Shown here in pieces: positions 25,425 to 37,249 of a stretch of DNA of 64,000 nucleotides. The notes below the pieces were generated by a model. That model had not been told where the DNA came from and did not search any database. It saw nothing but the letters and a program-made list of their open reading frames with translations. This DNA comes from Aureobasidium sp. EXF-3400 (lineage: Eukaryota > Ascomycota > Dothideomycetes > Dothideales > Saccotheciaceae). The stretch is from assembly GCA_024195585.1 (NCBI GenBank), contig SWBL01000015.1, forward strand, positions 186,001-250,000. The letters are read 5' to 3'. Numbering within the stretch: position 1 is the stretch's first letter; the number at the start of each line of letters is the position of its first letter. Both the position numbers and the translations under genes were made by a program.

Positions 25425-26792
25425 ATGTCGCTCTCCAACAAGCTTTCCATCTCCGACGTCGACCTCAAGGGCAAGCGTGTCTTGATCCGTGTATGTTCAC
25501 ATTGGGCATCAAGCTACCATTTATCACTCTTACTGATCGTATACAGGTCGACTTCAACGTCCCTCTCGACTCGAACAAGAACATCACCAACAACCAGCGC
25601 ATTGCCGGTGCCGTCCCTACCATCAAGTACGCCGTCGACAATGGCGCCAAGGCCGTTATCCTCATGTCCCACCTCGGTCGTCCCGACGGCAAGGTCAACG
25701 AGAAGTACTCGCTGAAGCCCGTTGTCGCTGAGCTCGAGAAGCTCGTCGGCAAGAAGGTCACCTTCACCAACGACTGTGTCGGCCCCGAGGTCGAGAAGAC
25801 CGTCAACGACACCAAGGACGGTGGCATCATCCTCCTTGAGAACCTGCGTTTCCACGCCGAGGAGGAGGGCAGCAGCAAGGACTCTGAGGGCAAGAAGGTC
25901 AAGGCCGACAAGGCCAAGGTTGAGGAGTTCCGCAAGGGCTTGACCGCCCTTGGTGACGTCTACATCAGTGAGTTACACATTGTCCGCGCCTACACTAAGC
26001 TACGCATACTGACAAAGCTTCTCAGACGACGCTTTCGGTACCGCTCACCGCGCCCACAGCTCCATGGTCGGTGTCGATCTTCCCCAGAAGGCCTCTGGTT
26101 TCCTCGTCAAGAAGGAGCTCGACTACTTCGCCCAGGCTCTCGAGGAGCCCAAGCGTCCTTTCCTTGCCATCCTCGGTGGTGCCAAGGTCTCGGACAAGAT
26201 CCAGCTCATCGACAACCTTCTCGGCAAGGTCGACAGCCTCATCGTTTGCGGTGGCATGGCCTTCACCTTCAAGAAGACCCTCGAGAACATGAAGATCGGT
26301 GACTCGCTCTTCGACGAGGCTGGCAGCAAGACAGTAAAGGACCTCGTTGAGAAGGCCAAGAAGAACAATGTCAAGATTGTTCTCCCCACTGACTTCATCA
26401 CCGCCGACAAGTTCGACAAGGACGCCAACACTGGCAAGGCCACCGACAAGGAGGGTATTCCCGACGGCTGGATGGGTCTCGACTGCGGCGAGGAATCGAT
26501 CAAGCTCTTCAAGGAGACCATCGACGAGGCCAAGACCATTCTGTGGAACGGTCCCGCCGGTGTCTTCGAGTTCGAGAAGTTCGCACGCGGCACCAAGGCC
26601 ACTCTGGACAACGCTGTTGCCGCTGCCCAGTCTGGCAAGGTCGTCATCATCGGTGGTGGTGACACTGCCACCGTCGCTGCCAAGTACGGTGTTGAGGACA
26701 AGCTCAGCCACGTCTCGACTGGTGGTGGTGCCTCTCTCGAGCTCCTCGAGGGCAAGGAGCTCCCTGGTGTTACTGCTCTCTCGAGTAAGTAA
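25425..26792 (+). CDS. PGK1: Phosphoglycerate kinase
   Basis: Glycolytic enzyme: 1,3-bisphosphoglycerate + ADP gives 3-phosphoglycerate + ATP, in the cytosol. Exons 25425-25490, 25547-25967 and 26026-26792 give 417 residues, the normal length. Family motifs are RVDFNVPLD (near 22-30), [41 protein letters not shown] (formed across intron 2), [32 protein letters not shown] and [12 protein letters not shown] with the closing [19 protein letters not shown]. Codons are strongly biased to C/G in the third position compared with neighbours, as expected for a very highly expressed gene. This bias also produces long meaningless antisense frames. Confidence 0.99.
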
Positions 26793-27141
26793 ATTCCGAA
26801 AAGATTGTTTTCTTAAGTCGCAAATGGGAGATATCCGGGATCTGATTTATACCACGGGCAAGGCAAGCAGAGCAAGTCTTTAGAAACGTCCGAAATGCAT
26901 TTATGTTATGATTCATCTATAACCATGGTTCTTCCTCGATTCGTCATGAGTGGATTTGGGGATGAGCTCGGATTGCTTGTATATTCCTTTCTCCGCTCTC
27001 TTCTCGATAATGGTGTGTATTCAGTACTCCGTGACGCCGTGCCATGCCGTTTCCGTGTCAAATCCTCAATTCGAGTCACTTTTCGAAGCGATGAATATCA
27101 AGGATGGGTTGACTGCTTTGGTTTCGTGATCGGGTATGAGT
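26793..27141. other. Convergent 3' region PGK1 / SEM1
   Basis: Between two convergent stop codons. No gene is supported. Presumed 3' untranslated and polyadenylation sequence for both. Confidence 0.5.
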
Positions 27142-27557
27142 TTAACTGCGCTTCTCCATCTTGCCGAGCTCTTTCCTGATTGTAGAGTTAGAATGCGGTT
27201 GAGGCGTGCGTGACCGCAAGGTAAAGAAACGTACTGTAGCTGGACCGAGAACTCGTCGCTTGTGTCATCATCGTCCCAGCTCTCCTCCCACAGATGTGTG
27301 GTTCCTGCTCCGGCGCCGGATGAAGCGAGCTCCTCCTCTGCGGGCCAGTCTGTTTGTCGCAATGATTAGTTCCGTATTCCCTTTCAAGATAGAGGACATG
27401 GCAGGCTCAACACACCTTCTACGGGAAAGTCTTCGAACTCGTCATCTTCCTCCAGCTGAGCGGCCTGCTTCTGGGGAGCCAGTGGTTGCGAGTCGTCCTT
27501 GCGGTCTGAGACAACGCCCTGTGTGTTTTTGGCGTCTGCCTGTGCTGCGCCGGACAT
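27142..27557 (-). CDS. SEM1: 26S proteasome subunit SEM1/DSS1
   Basis: Small acidic, intrinsically disordered subunit of the proteasome lid that also binds TREX-2 and other PCI complexes. Exons on the minus strand: 27557-27416, 27349-27235 and 27175-27142, giving 96 residues. The hallmark is two acidic/tryptophan stretches, EEDDEFEDFPVEDWPAEEE and LWEESWDDDDTSDEFSVQL. The splice that joins PVE to DWPAEEE is what reveals the gene. The last exon adds KELGKMEKRS, a short basic helix as in other Dss1 proteins. It is divergent from IML2 and convergent with PGK1. Confidence 0.93.
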
Positions 27558-27828
27558 GATTGCGATTTGTGTATGTACGTGAAGAAAGAGGTCGTGTATG
27601 CGATGGGTTCAGCGAGGTGATGATGGTGTTGACGGGCGGCGATAGACTGGTAGATGGTGGATGATGGTGTTGGTCTCTCACTTGAGCTGTTGCCATCATG
27701 CGGCGGCCAAACAGAGCAAACACGCAGCTCCTCCGCAAATCCCGTAATACGACATACGAGAGCGATGATATCACGGTTTGAGGTTTGGTTGACATTCCTG
27801 TCCGAAAACCACTTTACAGATACCAAAC
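27558..27828. promoter_or_regulatory. Divergent promoter SEM1 / IML2
   Basis: The 271 bases between two opposed start codons must serve both genes. No specific element was recognised. Confidence 0.45.
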
Positions 27829-30302
27829 ATGAAGAAATGGTTAGGAGCTGCAAAGCTCAGTACCTCGAGCTCGACACACTCGCTGAGTGCTCTCGATGAG
27901 CCTCAGGCTCGTATGTAACCTAATCCACACGGGTGCATGGCACGTGGGCTGACTAACATGGATGTTCAGTCGAGAATGCTATGGCTGCTGTGTCATATAT
28001 ACTTAATGATGGTAACTACTGTTCCACTGCATGATAGCTACCATGACTCTAAACTTACCTCTGTTCAGATGTCGAAACGGCAGAAGCAGAGTTGTCCAAA
28101 GGCAACTCGCCTTTCCACAAGGTACGCCTAACGGATATATATTTCCTCTTCCAGCTCAGCAGACGGCTTACTGCATATCAAGTAGTTGGGTCAAGGTGTT
28201 GTGTCCTTCTTGAGAGCAGCCCTCGGATTCGAGCAGGATATCATGCGAGAGGCCTCCGAAAGGTTAGGACAAGCCGAGACTGCCGCTTACGACCATCAAC
28301 GCCATGCCGACAAGAACGCCTACCAATCAAAGATATATCCTCCTGGAAGCGAGTACGCCCTTTGCCTTGCCGAAGCACAGCTTATGAGTGCTGTTGTTGC
28401 CGTTCTGAACGAGAGTCTGTCTGAGAGTATCAAGGGTTTCTACAAGATGAGGAAGGCCTATGTGGCTTTGCAAGAGATAGCAGATGCTGAGAAGAGATAC
28501 ATGAAGGGGAGAAGCTCGACTTCTGTCGCCGGTACGAGTACAAGATCGACCGTCAAGCCGGCTCCTTCACTGGCCTCGACAGCTCCTTCAATATCAGGTC
28601 AGACTCTGGTCGCCCAAGACGAGGACGATGATGACGACTTTGTGGATGCGGATGAGAATCTTATTCCTGCGACTCCCACAACCTACCAAGGCCATTTGGA
28701 GTCTAAGGAGTTGGAATCAAAGCTAGGAAACCTGTCTATTCGTCCTGGCTCATCATCCACGATGACCCCGGTAGTACCTGTTGTAGAGGAAGACGATTTT
28801 ACTGATTTCAGCAATCACCCTGTTGACCTCTTCATCCATTCTGGTTCCAATCTCTGCTTCGGTCTGCTGCAACTAATGCTCTCCTTGATTCCGCCAGCCT
28901 TTTCCAAGCTCCTATACATCATTGGATTTAAAGGCGATCGCGAGCTCGGTATCCAGATGTTATGGCGTGCTACCCGATACACAAATGTCAATGGTGCCAT
29001 GGCAGGCTTGATCACACTAGGATACTATAACCTCACGGTTGGTTTCTGCGATATTGTCACTTCGGATGCTTATCCCAAGGAACGCTTGACGACTCTGCTG
29101 GTCCAGATGCGCAAGCGTTATCCTCAATCCCGTCTCTGGAGACTCGAGGAGGCAAGAATGCTGGCTGCTGACAAACAGCTGGAAGATGCTGTTACCATGT
29201 GCGGCACCCACGAGAAGAGTCCGCTGAAGCAAGTCGAGGCACTGCAGTGGTTTGAGAAGAGTCTCAACTGCATGTACCTGCACAGATATGAAGAATGCGC
29301 TACCTCATTCTTGACGGTGGGTCTTGTGTTAGACATGACTTGCGCAAATTAGCTGACATCTCAAACAGTGTGTCGAACTCAACAACTGGTCTCACGGCCT
29401 GTACTATTACATCGCAGGCGCTTGCTACGTCGAACTATACCGCGAAGCCAAATCAATCGACGCAGGCAGAGCAGAAAAATACGCCGCTCGAGCAACAGAA
29501 CTGCTTCGCAAAGTTCCCATCCACGCAGGCAAGAAACGCTTCATGGCACGTCAACTACCCTTCGACACCTTTGTGACCCGCAAAATCTCTAAATGGGAAG
29601 AAAGAGCCAAAGCACGCAGTATCGCCTTCATCGACGCTGTAGGCATTGCCCCCGTAGAAGAGATCATCTACTTCTGGGCCGGGTTTAAGAGAATGAGAAA
29701 AGAGCACTTGACACACTCTCTCGAACGTTTAGCTTGGAGCGAAGCAAACAACTGCCACGATAATGCCGCCGACGAACTTTCCACACTCTATCTCCTCCGC
29801 GCCACCGTAACCCGCTGGCTAGGCGATACAGCCACCGCACGCAACATCCTAGAGACCCAGGTTTTGAAACACGAGTGGAATAAATTCAAGGGTGGAAATA
29901 AAGATAATTGGTCTTTGCCGGTGGCGCATTATGAAATGTCTGTTATTGAATGGATAGATGCTGGCGGTGAGAGAGGAAGTAAGCAGCAGTTGGAGAGTTG
30001 CTCGCGATGGGTGGAAAAGGCTGCGAGGTGGGAGGCGTATGATTTGGATGCTAGGTGAGTTGTTCTTTCCCCCTTTTCCCTTGCCTCTGGTCTTGTGTTT
30101 CGCTACTACCACTTTTTGGCGCGATGGTTTCCCGAGCACCTGGTTCTTGCTGCCACACACCCCTACCCTTTCTTGCACACTCTGAATATTGCTTGGTTCG
30201 TCGGTAATGTTGCTAACTTCTTATTTTCGCAGGGTCGGTCTCAAAGTCACCACAGCAAGGGAGACGTTGAAGAAATGCGGCATCACTGCTGCAACTGCTT
30301 AA
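27829..30302 (+). CDS. IML2: IML2/TTC39-family protein (inclusion body clearance)
   Basis: Six exons: 27829-27910, 27970-28011, 28069-28121, 28186-29316, 29369-30054 and 30233-30302, giving 687 residues. The opening MKKWLGAAKLSTSSSTHSLS leads into a domain typical of Iml2: GNSPFHKLGQGVVSFLRAAL, EAQLMSAVVAVLNESLSES, LPPAFSKLLYIIGFKGDRE-like sequence (about 290), GYYNLTVGFCDIV and, after intron 4, NNWSHGLYYYIAGACYVELY with TPR-like helices to the end. The segment about 145-225 is Ser/Thr- and Asp/Glu-rich (DEDDDDDFVDADENLIP) and probably disordered. In yeast the protein links lipid droplets to removal of protein inclusions. Exons 2 and 3 (42 and 53 nt) fix the N-terminal frame. Confidence 0.9.
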
Positions 30303-30710
30303 ACCCACCCAGAAGAAGCATCTTGCATGTTTGCTGCATGTTGCCTGCATTGAATTTGAAACGGGTCATTTGCATTGGTAAGGGAAGGAAAGGAAGGTCC
30401 AGCCAGTCAACGAAACGATTTCTGCAATTGGATAAAGGTCGTTTAGCTGTTCCTTGGTTAGAGTGTAGAAAGTCGGGAGTGTACATACTCATTGGGTTTG
30501 GTTGTTGGATGCAAAGTCATGCAGGTCGATACTCATACCAAGCCACACCCTCGTTTGCCATTCTTCTTGCTCATCTAGACGTTGTCTTCATACTGTGCAA
30601 TAAGTAGCGCCTTTCTGCGCTTTTCGGTCATCAAAGGAGTCAAGGTGGGAGGGGAGTCTTCAACGTTCCATGTCATGTGAAGATTTCCAACTCCTTCCTT
30701 GCTTCTTGTT

Positions 30711-31031
30711 TCAAAACACACCCTCGATAGCTAATTCGTCTAAACGGGTTACCCAGTCCAAAGAAGACTGGTTGGTTAGCTTGTATCTGGTTCCAAGTGC
30801 TCGGTTAACGGTTGCTTGAACAGTCTGTCGGGTCATCGATGCGAGCTCGCCCTTTCCTTCAACAGTGTGATTGCCTTTTTGGTCTTGGAAGAAAGTTCTC
30901 GTCGTCGTCTTTTCCTGTTCAGTCACGTGGGTTGCATATCCTTGGTCTAGGGAAATATTCGATGACCTCAAAAAGCAGCAAAAAGTTGTCAATTTCAGTT
31001 CAAATGGTAAAAACAGAGAAGACAGAGTCAA
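30711..31031 (-). CDS. Possible small protein, unrecognised
   Basis: An open frame of 106 residues. The first third is hydrophobic (FLPFELKLTTFCCFL) and the rest looks protein-like and polar (VTEQEKTTTRTFFQDQKGNH, then RQTVQATVNRALGTRYKLTN, ending RLDELAIEGVF). Residue composition after position 30 is not that of random T-rich sequence, which suggests a real exon. The true 5' part may be spliced from the hydrophobic frame at 31075-31545. I recognise no family. It could also be chance. Confidence 0.35.
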   Translation of the reverse strand: MTLSSLFLPFELKLTTFCCFLRSSNISLDQGYATHVTEQEKTTTRTFFQDQKGNHTVEGKGELASMTRQTVQATVNRALGTRYKLTNQSSLDWVTRLDELAIEGVF

Positions 31032-31074
31032 AAAATGATGTAGAAGAGAAGAAAGTACGCAACAGTACAGAGGT

Positions 31075-31545
31075 TTAAATAAATAATCGAAAAGTAAAAA
31101 AAAAGCAGCAAAAGGGGGTATTGTTCCAGAGTTTCATCAAAAGCCGCCGATAGTAGTAGTAGCAGTCAGACCCAACCAGCAGCCAGTGTTTTATACCAAC
31201 AACGCGATTCCTTCTTCGTAGTGGTGTGCCTTTGGTATAATGAACCCAATAACGATCAGAGAGAGAGGACAGAAAATGAAATAAAAGCAAGAATGGAAAG
31301 GTATAAAGCGGGGTGAAGAACAAGAGTAGTCCGGAAAAAACAAACGCCAGTGCAGGGGGGAGTGATGAGTTGAGGTGGGGTTCGCGGAGCGAGTAAACAA
31401 ACAGGGTGATGGGTAATAGGTGCAGGACGTATGCAGTGATGCATCGAAGGGGGAATCCAGGAGTAAGGAAAATGACAGTAAAACAGACAAGGAAAGAGTA
31501 TGAAAGAGCAATACACCAAGCCAGCCAGATTCCAAGGACAAACAC
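31075..31545 (-). CDS. Possible hydrophobic protein, unrecognised
   Basis: A 156-residue frame starting MFVLGIWLAWCIALSYSFLV with three or four stretches long enough to span a membrane (about 1-28, 35-53, 64-92). The second half is basic (TPLRRRNRVV) and then Tyr/Phe-rich. T-rich DNA easily gives Phe/Leu-rich translations, so it may be untranslated sequence downstream of NPL6. Confidence 0.22.
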   Translation of the reverse strand: MFVLGIWLAWCIALSYSFLVCFTVIFLTPGFPLRCITAYVLHLLPITLFVYSLREPHLNSSLPPALAFVFSGLLLFFTPLYTFPFLLLFHFLSSLSDRYWVHYTKGTPLRRRNRVVGIKHWLLVGSDCYYYYRRLLMKLWNNTPFCCFFFTFRLFI

Positions 31546-31767
31546 CTCTTAGCCAGAGTCGTTCTCATTGAAACGATGCACTGCTCCATCGATTGTTCTC
31601 AGTAACAGGCGAGATTGCAATTCATGCGCAATGCTCATCCTTAGTGCTCTCGAAATCGAATTCCCCCGAGGTATAGCATCTAGCTCTTCTAAGCAGAACC
31701 AGAGTTGAGATCCGGGAATAAAACATATCGAGCGCTCGAGAAAGTCCATATGCTCTTTGAAAAAGCT

Positions 31768-33744
31768 TTATTGGTAGCGTTGCCAGTCTTGAGGAGTCAT
31801 GCCTGCGGCCGGGTTGGTAGATGGGGGTGCCCATCCATGCATCTGCTGCTGAGGTTGGCCGGGGGTTGCCTGCTGTTGCTGCTGCATGGCAAACTGCTGT
31901 GGGCTCGGGCTAGCTTGGTACATGTTACGGTTCATACCAGCAAAGGCACCGGCTCCACCCATAGGGTGGTTCATGGAAGGGTAACCACCCATGGCAGCCA
32001 TCTGGGGAGGATGCATGGGGGACTGCTGCGGTGGCTGCTGGAACTGAGCCATGTTGTGGGCCTGGGACAAGGGAGAAGGCTGAGGTTGCGAAGGCGGCCA
32101 CATCTGGCCCTGCTGGTAGCCGTAGGATGGAGTTTGCTGACGCATGGAAGCCATGGCCATGGCGGGCGAAGTCTGGTGCATCTGCGACGAGGGAAGCTGC
32201 TGGTGCATGGAGCGGACGGGTGACTGCATAGGGTTCTGTGGGTTCGGCTGGTGGAACTGAGAGGGCATCATGTGGGCGGCTGCTTGCTGGTGAGCCATCA
32301 TGGAAGGCTGCGAGAGAGATGGTAGACGGCTTTGGGGCGACTGTAGGTTGTGAGGAGCAACGGTTCCCAGGTCTGTAGTGTCGGGCATATGCGGCTGCGG
32401 GGGAGGGGTCGGAGGCTCGTGGGGACGCTTCCAGTAATCCTCGTAGTATTGGCTACGCACAACGCGCTGCTGAGTGAGGGTTTTATTAAACTCAGCGGCT
32501 TGGTTTGCCTGGGTAAAGACATCCTGAGGGTTGCTGGGCTGGGTGCGGTCTTGGTAGGCAGGTCCAGTGAGTTCTTGTCTAGGACGAGCGATGGCACGGA
32601 AGTCTGCGACTCTGGGATCATCAGAAGGCATGTTAAGCATGCTGAGAGGTGCCAGGGTAACGGGATGGATGCCAGCCGGGACGGTGGGTTGATCGAGGCC
32701 AGGACCGTTGGTATATATAATGTCGGTGTGAGGCATGGCAGTCAAGGTGGTCGTGTTGGTGCTGGCTTCGGCGGCCGCTGCTTCTCTCTGCTTGGCAGCA
32801 CCAGGTCGCTTTTCCCCCGCTGCATCTTCCTCGGTGAAGCCCTGACTTCTCGCCTTGGATTCCCAGTAATCGTCGCGAACTCGTCTTCCGTTGGTGACGA
32901 CGCGACTTCCGAACTGACGGAACATGGACCTTGCTGTTACAATGGCGATTTGCCTAGAACGGTACGAGTATGGGAGAATTTCTTGCTGGATGAGGTTATC
33001 CTTTTCCGGTTGGTTGGCGATGATCTTATAAAGCGATCGGTTCTTATTGAAAAGCAGGTACGAGTCGCGGTACCCTAACGCGCGCGCGCATTCGGTGGCG
33101 AGCATGAAAAGCTTTTCGCCTCTGTTGGGTACGGTGAATGTTCTGATGCGGTATTCGCGACCCTCGAGCGGGTACCCATTGCTCGACACCTTCTTTTCGC
33201 CGGCTTCGTCGATCTCGCGCGGGATGTATTCATCGCCCTCGGCGCCGAGCTGGTCGGTCGTGTGGTCTCTCACGGTAGGCAAAGCCTTGACGACGGTCGT
33301 CTTCTGGCCGGAAGCCGGAGTCTGTCGTTGGGGTGAAGCCTGCGAAGGTGAGGACTGGTTTCCGCCTTGCTTGATCTGGGGGGTTTGTACGGCAAGCGGC
33401 GATGACAAATGTGGGTGGGATGCCATTTGTGGGCTGTCGGCAGTCTTCTGCTTTGGAGGGCGACCGCGTTTTCGTGGTTTGAAGTCGTCTAACACGTCAG
33501 TACTTGGACGCGCAAGCTGGGAGGAAACGTTGGCAGCGGACGTACCGGTGTCGGCGGGTTCGGCCGGGGAACGGCTGCGCTTCAGGCCTCGATTGTTATA
33601 TGCCGAGTTGTCGAGGGCTGGGCGAGGGTGTCAGTAGGGAGTCCGAGGGCATAGGAATGGTTACGGGCATGGGGACGGTATAGGCGGACGCGGCGACGTA
33701 CTTGAGTTGAGCGCAGCAGGGTTGATTGTGCCATGACCGTCCAT
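31768..33744 (-). CDS. NPL6: Chromatin remodelling complex subunit NPL6/RSC7 (SWI/SNF-RSC)
   Basis: Subunit of RSC/SWI-SNF type remodellers in the nucleus. Exons on the minus strand: 33744-33702, 33617-33546 and 33488-31768, giving 611 residues. The first two exons code for MDGHGTIN and then RGLKRSRSPAEPADTDDFKP, joined to the AT-hook-like RKRGRPPK. The conserved domain lies at about 120-260: GDEYIPREIDEAGEKKVSSN, GREYRIRTFTVPNRGEKLFM, LATECARALGYRDSYLLFNK and RSRQIAIVTARSMFRQFGSR followed by RRVRDDYWE. The C-terminal 250 residues are rich in Gln, Pro, Met and His with long Gln runs (AMQQQQQATPGQPQQQMHGW), typical of fungal activators and remodeller tails. Identification rests on the central domain. 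Confidence 0.9.
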
Positions 33745-36278
33745 GGTACGGTAGCATAACCCAGGGGCTTTCCTGGGGGTGGTATGGGGTTGCGGACTGG
33801 CGCAGGAGCGGTGAATGCAAACAAGGCCGTGTTACTCGAAGTGCAGAATTACAGACTCATTGGCGGCGCGAAACAGGTCGGCGGAGTCGCTTGAGCGCAG
33901 GGATTCCAGATAAGCTTGCTTGTCGGATCCTGCGTGTCGGTGCTGCGGACCAAGATGCAGCGGTTGATCGAAGGGAGCAAGCAAGGGCGCGACGCGTCTT
34001 TGTGTCTGCTGGTGCTAGCGGACGTAGGGTGATGGATGAGGATGTCCTGGGCGAGCGCATTCGATCTCAGTCTGAAGACTTGGCTCGAGCTTTTGTCGGC
34101 TACAGAAAAGCGTTCCAGTCAGCGTCAAGCAAAGACTCGGACTTCACCAAAGCACAGGAAACAAACGCGAGACAGGACGCTGCTTCATCAATGCCGCGTC
34201 GCCACTCTCGCCAGTGCAGCCAATAAGACAGCGTTAAACTCACTTTTTGGGATTTCGCCTTGGAATGTATGTCAGCTCGAGGCTCGACGTAAGGGATGGC
34301 GACCGGGGCAGCAGTACCTGGGTAGCAAGCTTAACTTGGAAACAACGAAACACTGGGACAGCGCGACCACGCGTAGCACAGAATCTTGTCCAAAAAGCAA
34401 CAACCGCAAGGAGCGACAGGGAAGAGATTCAAAAACGACTCTTAAGGATCAGATGCGCCCGTCATGAAGCGACAAAGTCGTGTCCAAGGGCGATCGCAGT
34501 TATGCCCGACCAACCAGCTTCTTGCCGCCGCTCGCCACACGTCATGTGCTCCTTGTCTACCTGCACCAACTTTCAGCCAGAGTCCGCACCGGCCCTTTGC
34601 TTCCTCCCGAGAATGCGGTCCGCGGTTCCTTTGCGAGAACTCGTCCACCGACTGCGACCCTCCTGTCACGCGCTCCAGATGTGACATATAAACACTAATT
34701 CCACCATCTCGCTCTGTCCAGATTATCCTCTGTTCGACTGAATCTCTGTCCCCTGCCATCTAATAAGCAACGCCGGTAATCGCGCGTATCCACCGGCCTC
34801 GTAAGTCTTTTTATATTTGCATCGCCCAACTCCGATCCTTCAATTCCCCCTAGTTGCAGCTAGGAATCTCCTCAATCTCCGTTTCGCTTCAAGTCATCTC
34901 AAGAGAAAATCCTTCCGAACTCGTTTACACTGCTCTCTTAAGTGTCGTCTTGGACTTTGCAATTCCCTTCTTCCCTCCAGTCTTCAGCGCCTCCGCCTAG
35001 ATCTGCTGCACGTATCCGCTGCGCTCTCTGCGTGGTTCGACACACGCCAGGTTGCGCAGTGCCATGTGTTCCTCCGCTTTCTTCAAGACGCCTTGAGCCT
35101 TGCTGTCACAGAGAAACTCTTCTTGCGGTAATGATCAGACCAACGTCTTCTGCTCATTCAAGACTTTGCGTGCGCGTCGCTTCCAGTCGACGACGGCCAG
35201 CACCTAGCTGACCAAGCCTGATATCGACGAACGAGGCTTGGTTAACGCTCCTGCAGCCACGCACCTGAGCTCCGAGCTGGTCATAACCCCAATTTGTACC
35301 TAACGCGCGAAGATCGCGTGCATGACGCGTACTACTGTACCATGCGTTAACTCGCCTTCTACGATGGAACCAGCTCCTTGTTCACCATTTTGTTCTCGGC
35401 CTCTTTCGGTGCACGGAATAATAAACGCTCGAACCGAAACAGGTCATTGCAGCTTCAAAATGTCGTCCTGACGGCTGGTTGCTTCAAAGTTCAAGGCAGC
35501 AGCAAGCGCTTTTGTCTGTATCGAATAAGATCACTATCTACATCTTCAAGCCATCGGGCTAGCCGAGAGCTGATGATTGGTAAAACCACCTGATCTTGTT
35601 CTTGCTTAATCCGGTAGGTTGCCGCATTGAGGCTCTCTCACAGCCACCCGGCCCCGCAAAATGCTACTTCTTTTCCTTCGTACACGACGGGCTACCTTTA
35701 TCGATTAATCATGATTGGATGTCCTTGACGAATTTTTCTGACCGAGGTTCGATTTATTGGAACAAAGGTTCCCATGTCAATATCCTTCTCGAGCCTAAAT
35801 ATCTACATCGCTTGCTTTTGTCTTTACGGAGCTAGAACAGGCTGATCTGGAACCGGAACCGTGTCCGACAGCGCGATTGTAGATCTTAGGTCGTTCCGTA
35901 TTGGTCATCATGCGATTGTGGTTGTCCAAGGTGTTGACTAAACACATCAGACAATTCAAGTGTGACTATGATGTTTCGCTCACGTGAAGATGCAAGGACA
36001 TAGCATTTGAAGATGACATGAGACAGCAAAGATGGATGAAGCTCTCGTTAACACTCATCAAGAATCTGTGTTGTGGAAAGGACAGACGGCAAGTAAGCAA
36101 TGAAAGTATAGTAGCAGATTCCATTGTGCTCAACGCTGGTGCAGTGAAGCCTGTCTTCTACCACAATGCTGAAGCAGCCTGTCTCCCGTACCCCGAATGA
36201 TGTTTCGTAAAATCAATGATAACCTAGTCGTAAAACTCCCGGAATGCTGTTGTGATATGCCTTGTCGCGACCGTCTCT
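33745..36278. other. 2.5 kb stretch without a supported gene
   Basis: The longest gap in the window, upstream of NPL6 and downstream of APQ12. Only short, mutually inconsistent frames occur. C/T-rich segments appear around 34700-35000. No tRNA, rRNA or repeat was recognised. It may hold a large NPL6 control region or a non-coding transcript. Confidence 0.45.
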
Positions 36279-36844
36279 TCAAAAAGGCCACTGCTTCTTG
36301 GAAGCAACAGGCTTGTAAGCACCACCGTATTGGCCAGGCTTGTAACCACCACTACCACCGTAGCCTGACTTGGCACCATAACCATGACTGTGCTGTTGTG
36401 CAATCTGCTCTGCCTGGCTCTTGTAGTAATCCAGCTCGCCCTTCCACATCCTGTACCAATAACCCACATCCTCAGCCGCACCATCGACACCTCTCTGCGA
36501 CAGCCAGAAAGCCAAAACCACAAGGCCACCCCAGAAGGTAATGCGGAAAGCCAGTCGAGCCCAGAAGAGCACGCTTTGGATCATCATGTTGACGAGTTTG
36601 AGCGAGATGTAGAGGATGACGAGCATCAGGGCGATTTTGGTCAAGTCGGGCTTTTCGAGCAACGACTGGAAGGTGGGGAGGAGGTAGTTGTGGAAGATGT
36701 TGTTGAGGGTTGAGAGAGGGCCGAAGAGATTGGGAGTGAGGTAGCCATGGCGGAAGAGGTAGCTTGCCCAGTCTGTGGTGGTTTGTTTGTTAGTGGCGGT
36801 GGTATACGCAGGTGATCGTGTGCCTCACCTTGTACGGCATCCAT
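36279..36844 (-). CDS. APQ12: Nuclear pore assembly/biogenesis protein APQ12-like
   Basis: Exons on the minus strand: 36844-36829 and 36772-36279, giving 169 residues. The first exon codes only for MDAVQ plus one base; the join gives DWASYLFRHGYLTP. Two adjacent hydrophobic helices at about 58-90 (LTKIALMLVILYISLKLVNM, then SVLFWARLAFRITFWGGLVV) are followed by GVDGAAEDVGYWYRMWKGEL, the pattern I know from fungal Apq12, an ER/nuclear-envelope protein needed for nuclear pore assembly and membrane fluidity. The tail is Gly/Tyr-rich (GYGGSGGYKPGQYGGAYK), which is unusual. The family call is from overall pattern, so moderately sure. Confidence 0.7.
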
Positions 36845-37249
36845 GTTGATGACCCCGTTTTGAGATTGCGTGGTTTGCGATACTGAGATGGGAAGAGAGC
36901 AGGACAGATGGCCTTAAGTAGCTTGTGTGAGTGTAACAGAGATGATGACAGGTTTATGTGGGAGTTGAAGACATGTAAACAGAGAGCTGAACCTCAAACC
37001 CCAAGCTTCAAATGCTCCGAGACATGCATCACCTGGGTCATCTTTCGCGATTTTTAGATAGTTCGTTCTAACGCACTACTGACGCTTTCAAAGGCTTTAT
37101 GGGTCAGACAACCATTGAGTCAAGACCGGTATCCAGTTCTGGCGACCACCGGTGAATGGTGGTGTTTGGATGCTGCTGGGTATCGCAAGCAATCGCCTAA
37201 CTCACGCTTTAGATCATGTGTTACTGTGGCGAAGCACACTCTAATCCCA
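36845..37249. other. Intergenic APQ12 promoter / tRNA upstream
   Basis: About 400 bases holding the APQ12 promoter and the 5' flank of the tRNA. Nothing else is seen. Confidence 0.45.

Larger units (their letters stand above)
30303..31767. other. Convergent region IML2 / NPL6 with two weak minus-strand frames
   Basis: A 1465-base gap between two convergent genes. It has a T-rich bottom strand and a short TAG-type triplet repeat near 31151. Two minus-strand frames are listed separately with low confidence. The rest is probably untranslated sequence. Confidence 0.4.

Noticed and set aside
25265..26302. 345-codon plus frame covering the PGK1 promoter and exons
   Set aside because: It reads through the TATA region and two introns in the wrong frame; the spliced PGK1 model explains the sequence fully.
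26022..26711. Minus-strand frames opposite PGK1 (up to 229 codons)
   Set aside because: Antisense shadows caused by the extreme codon bias of PGK1.
33726..34226. Plus-strand frame of 166 codons upstream of NPL6
   Set aside because: It overlaps NPL6 exon 1 on the opposite strand and has no protein-like pattern.
35436..35447. Reverse-strand GGTTCGAGC-like B box
   Set aside because: Flanking bases do not form a T-stem and no A box is at the right distance.
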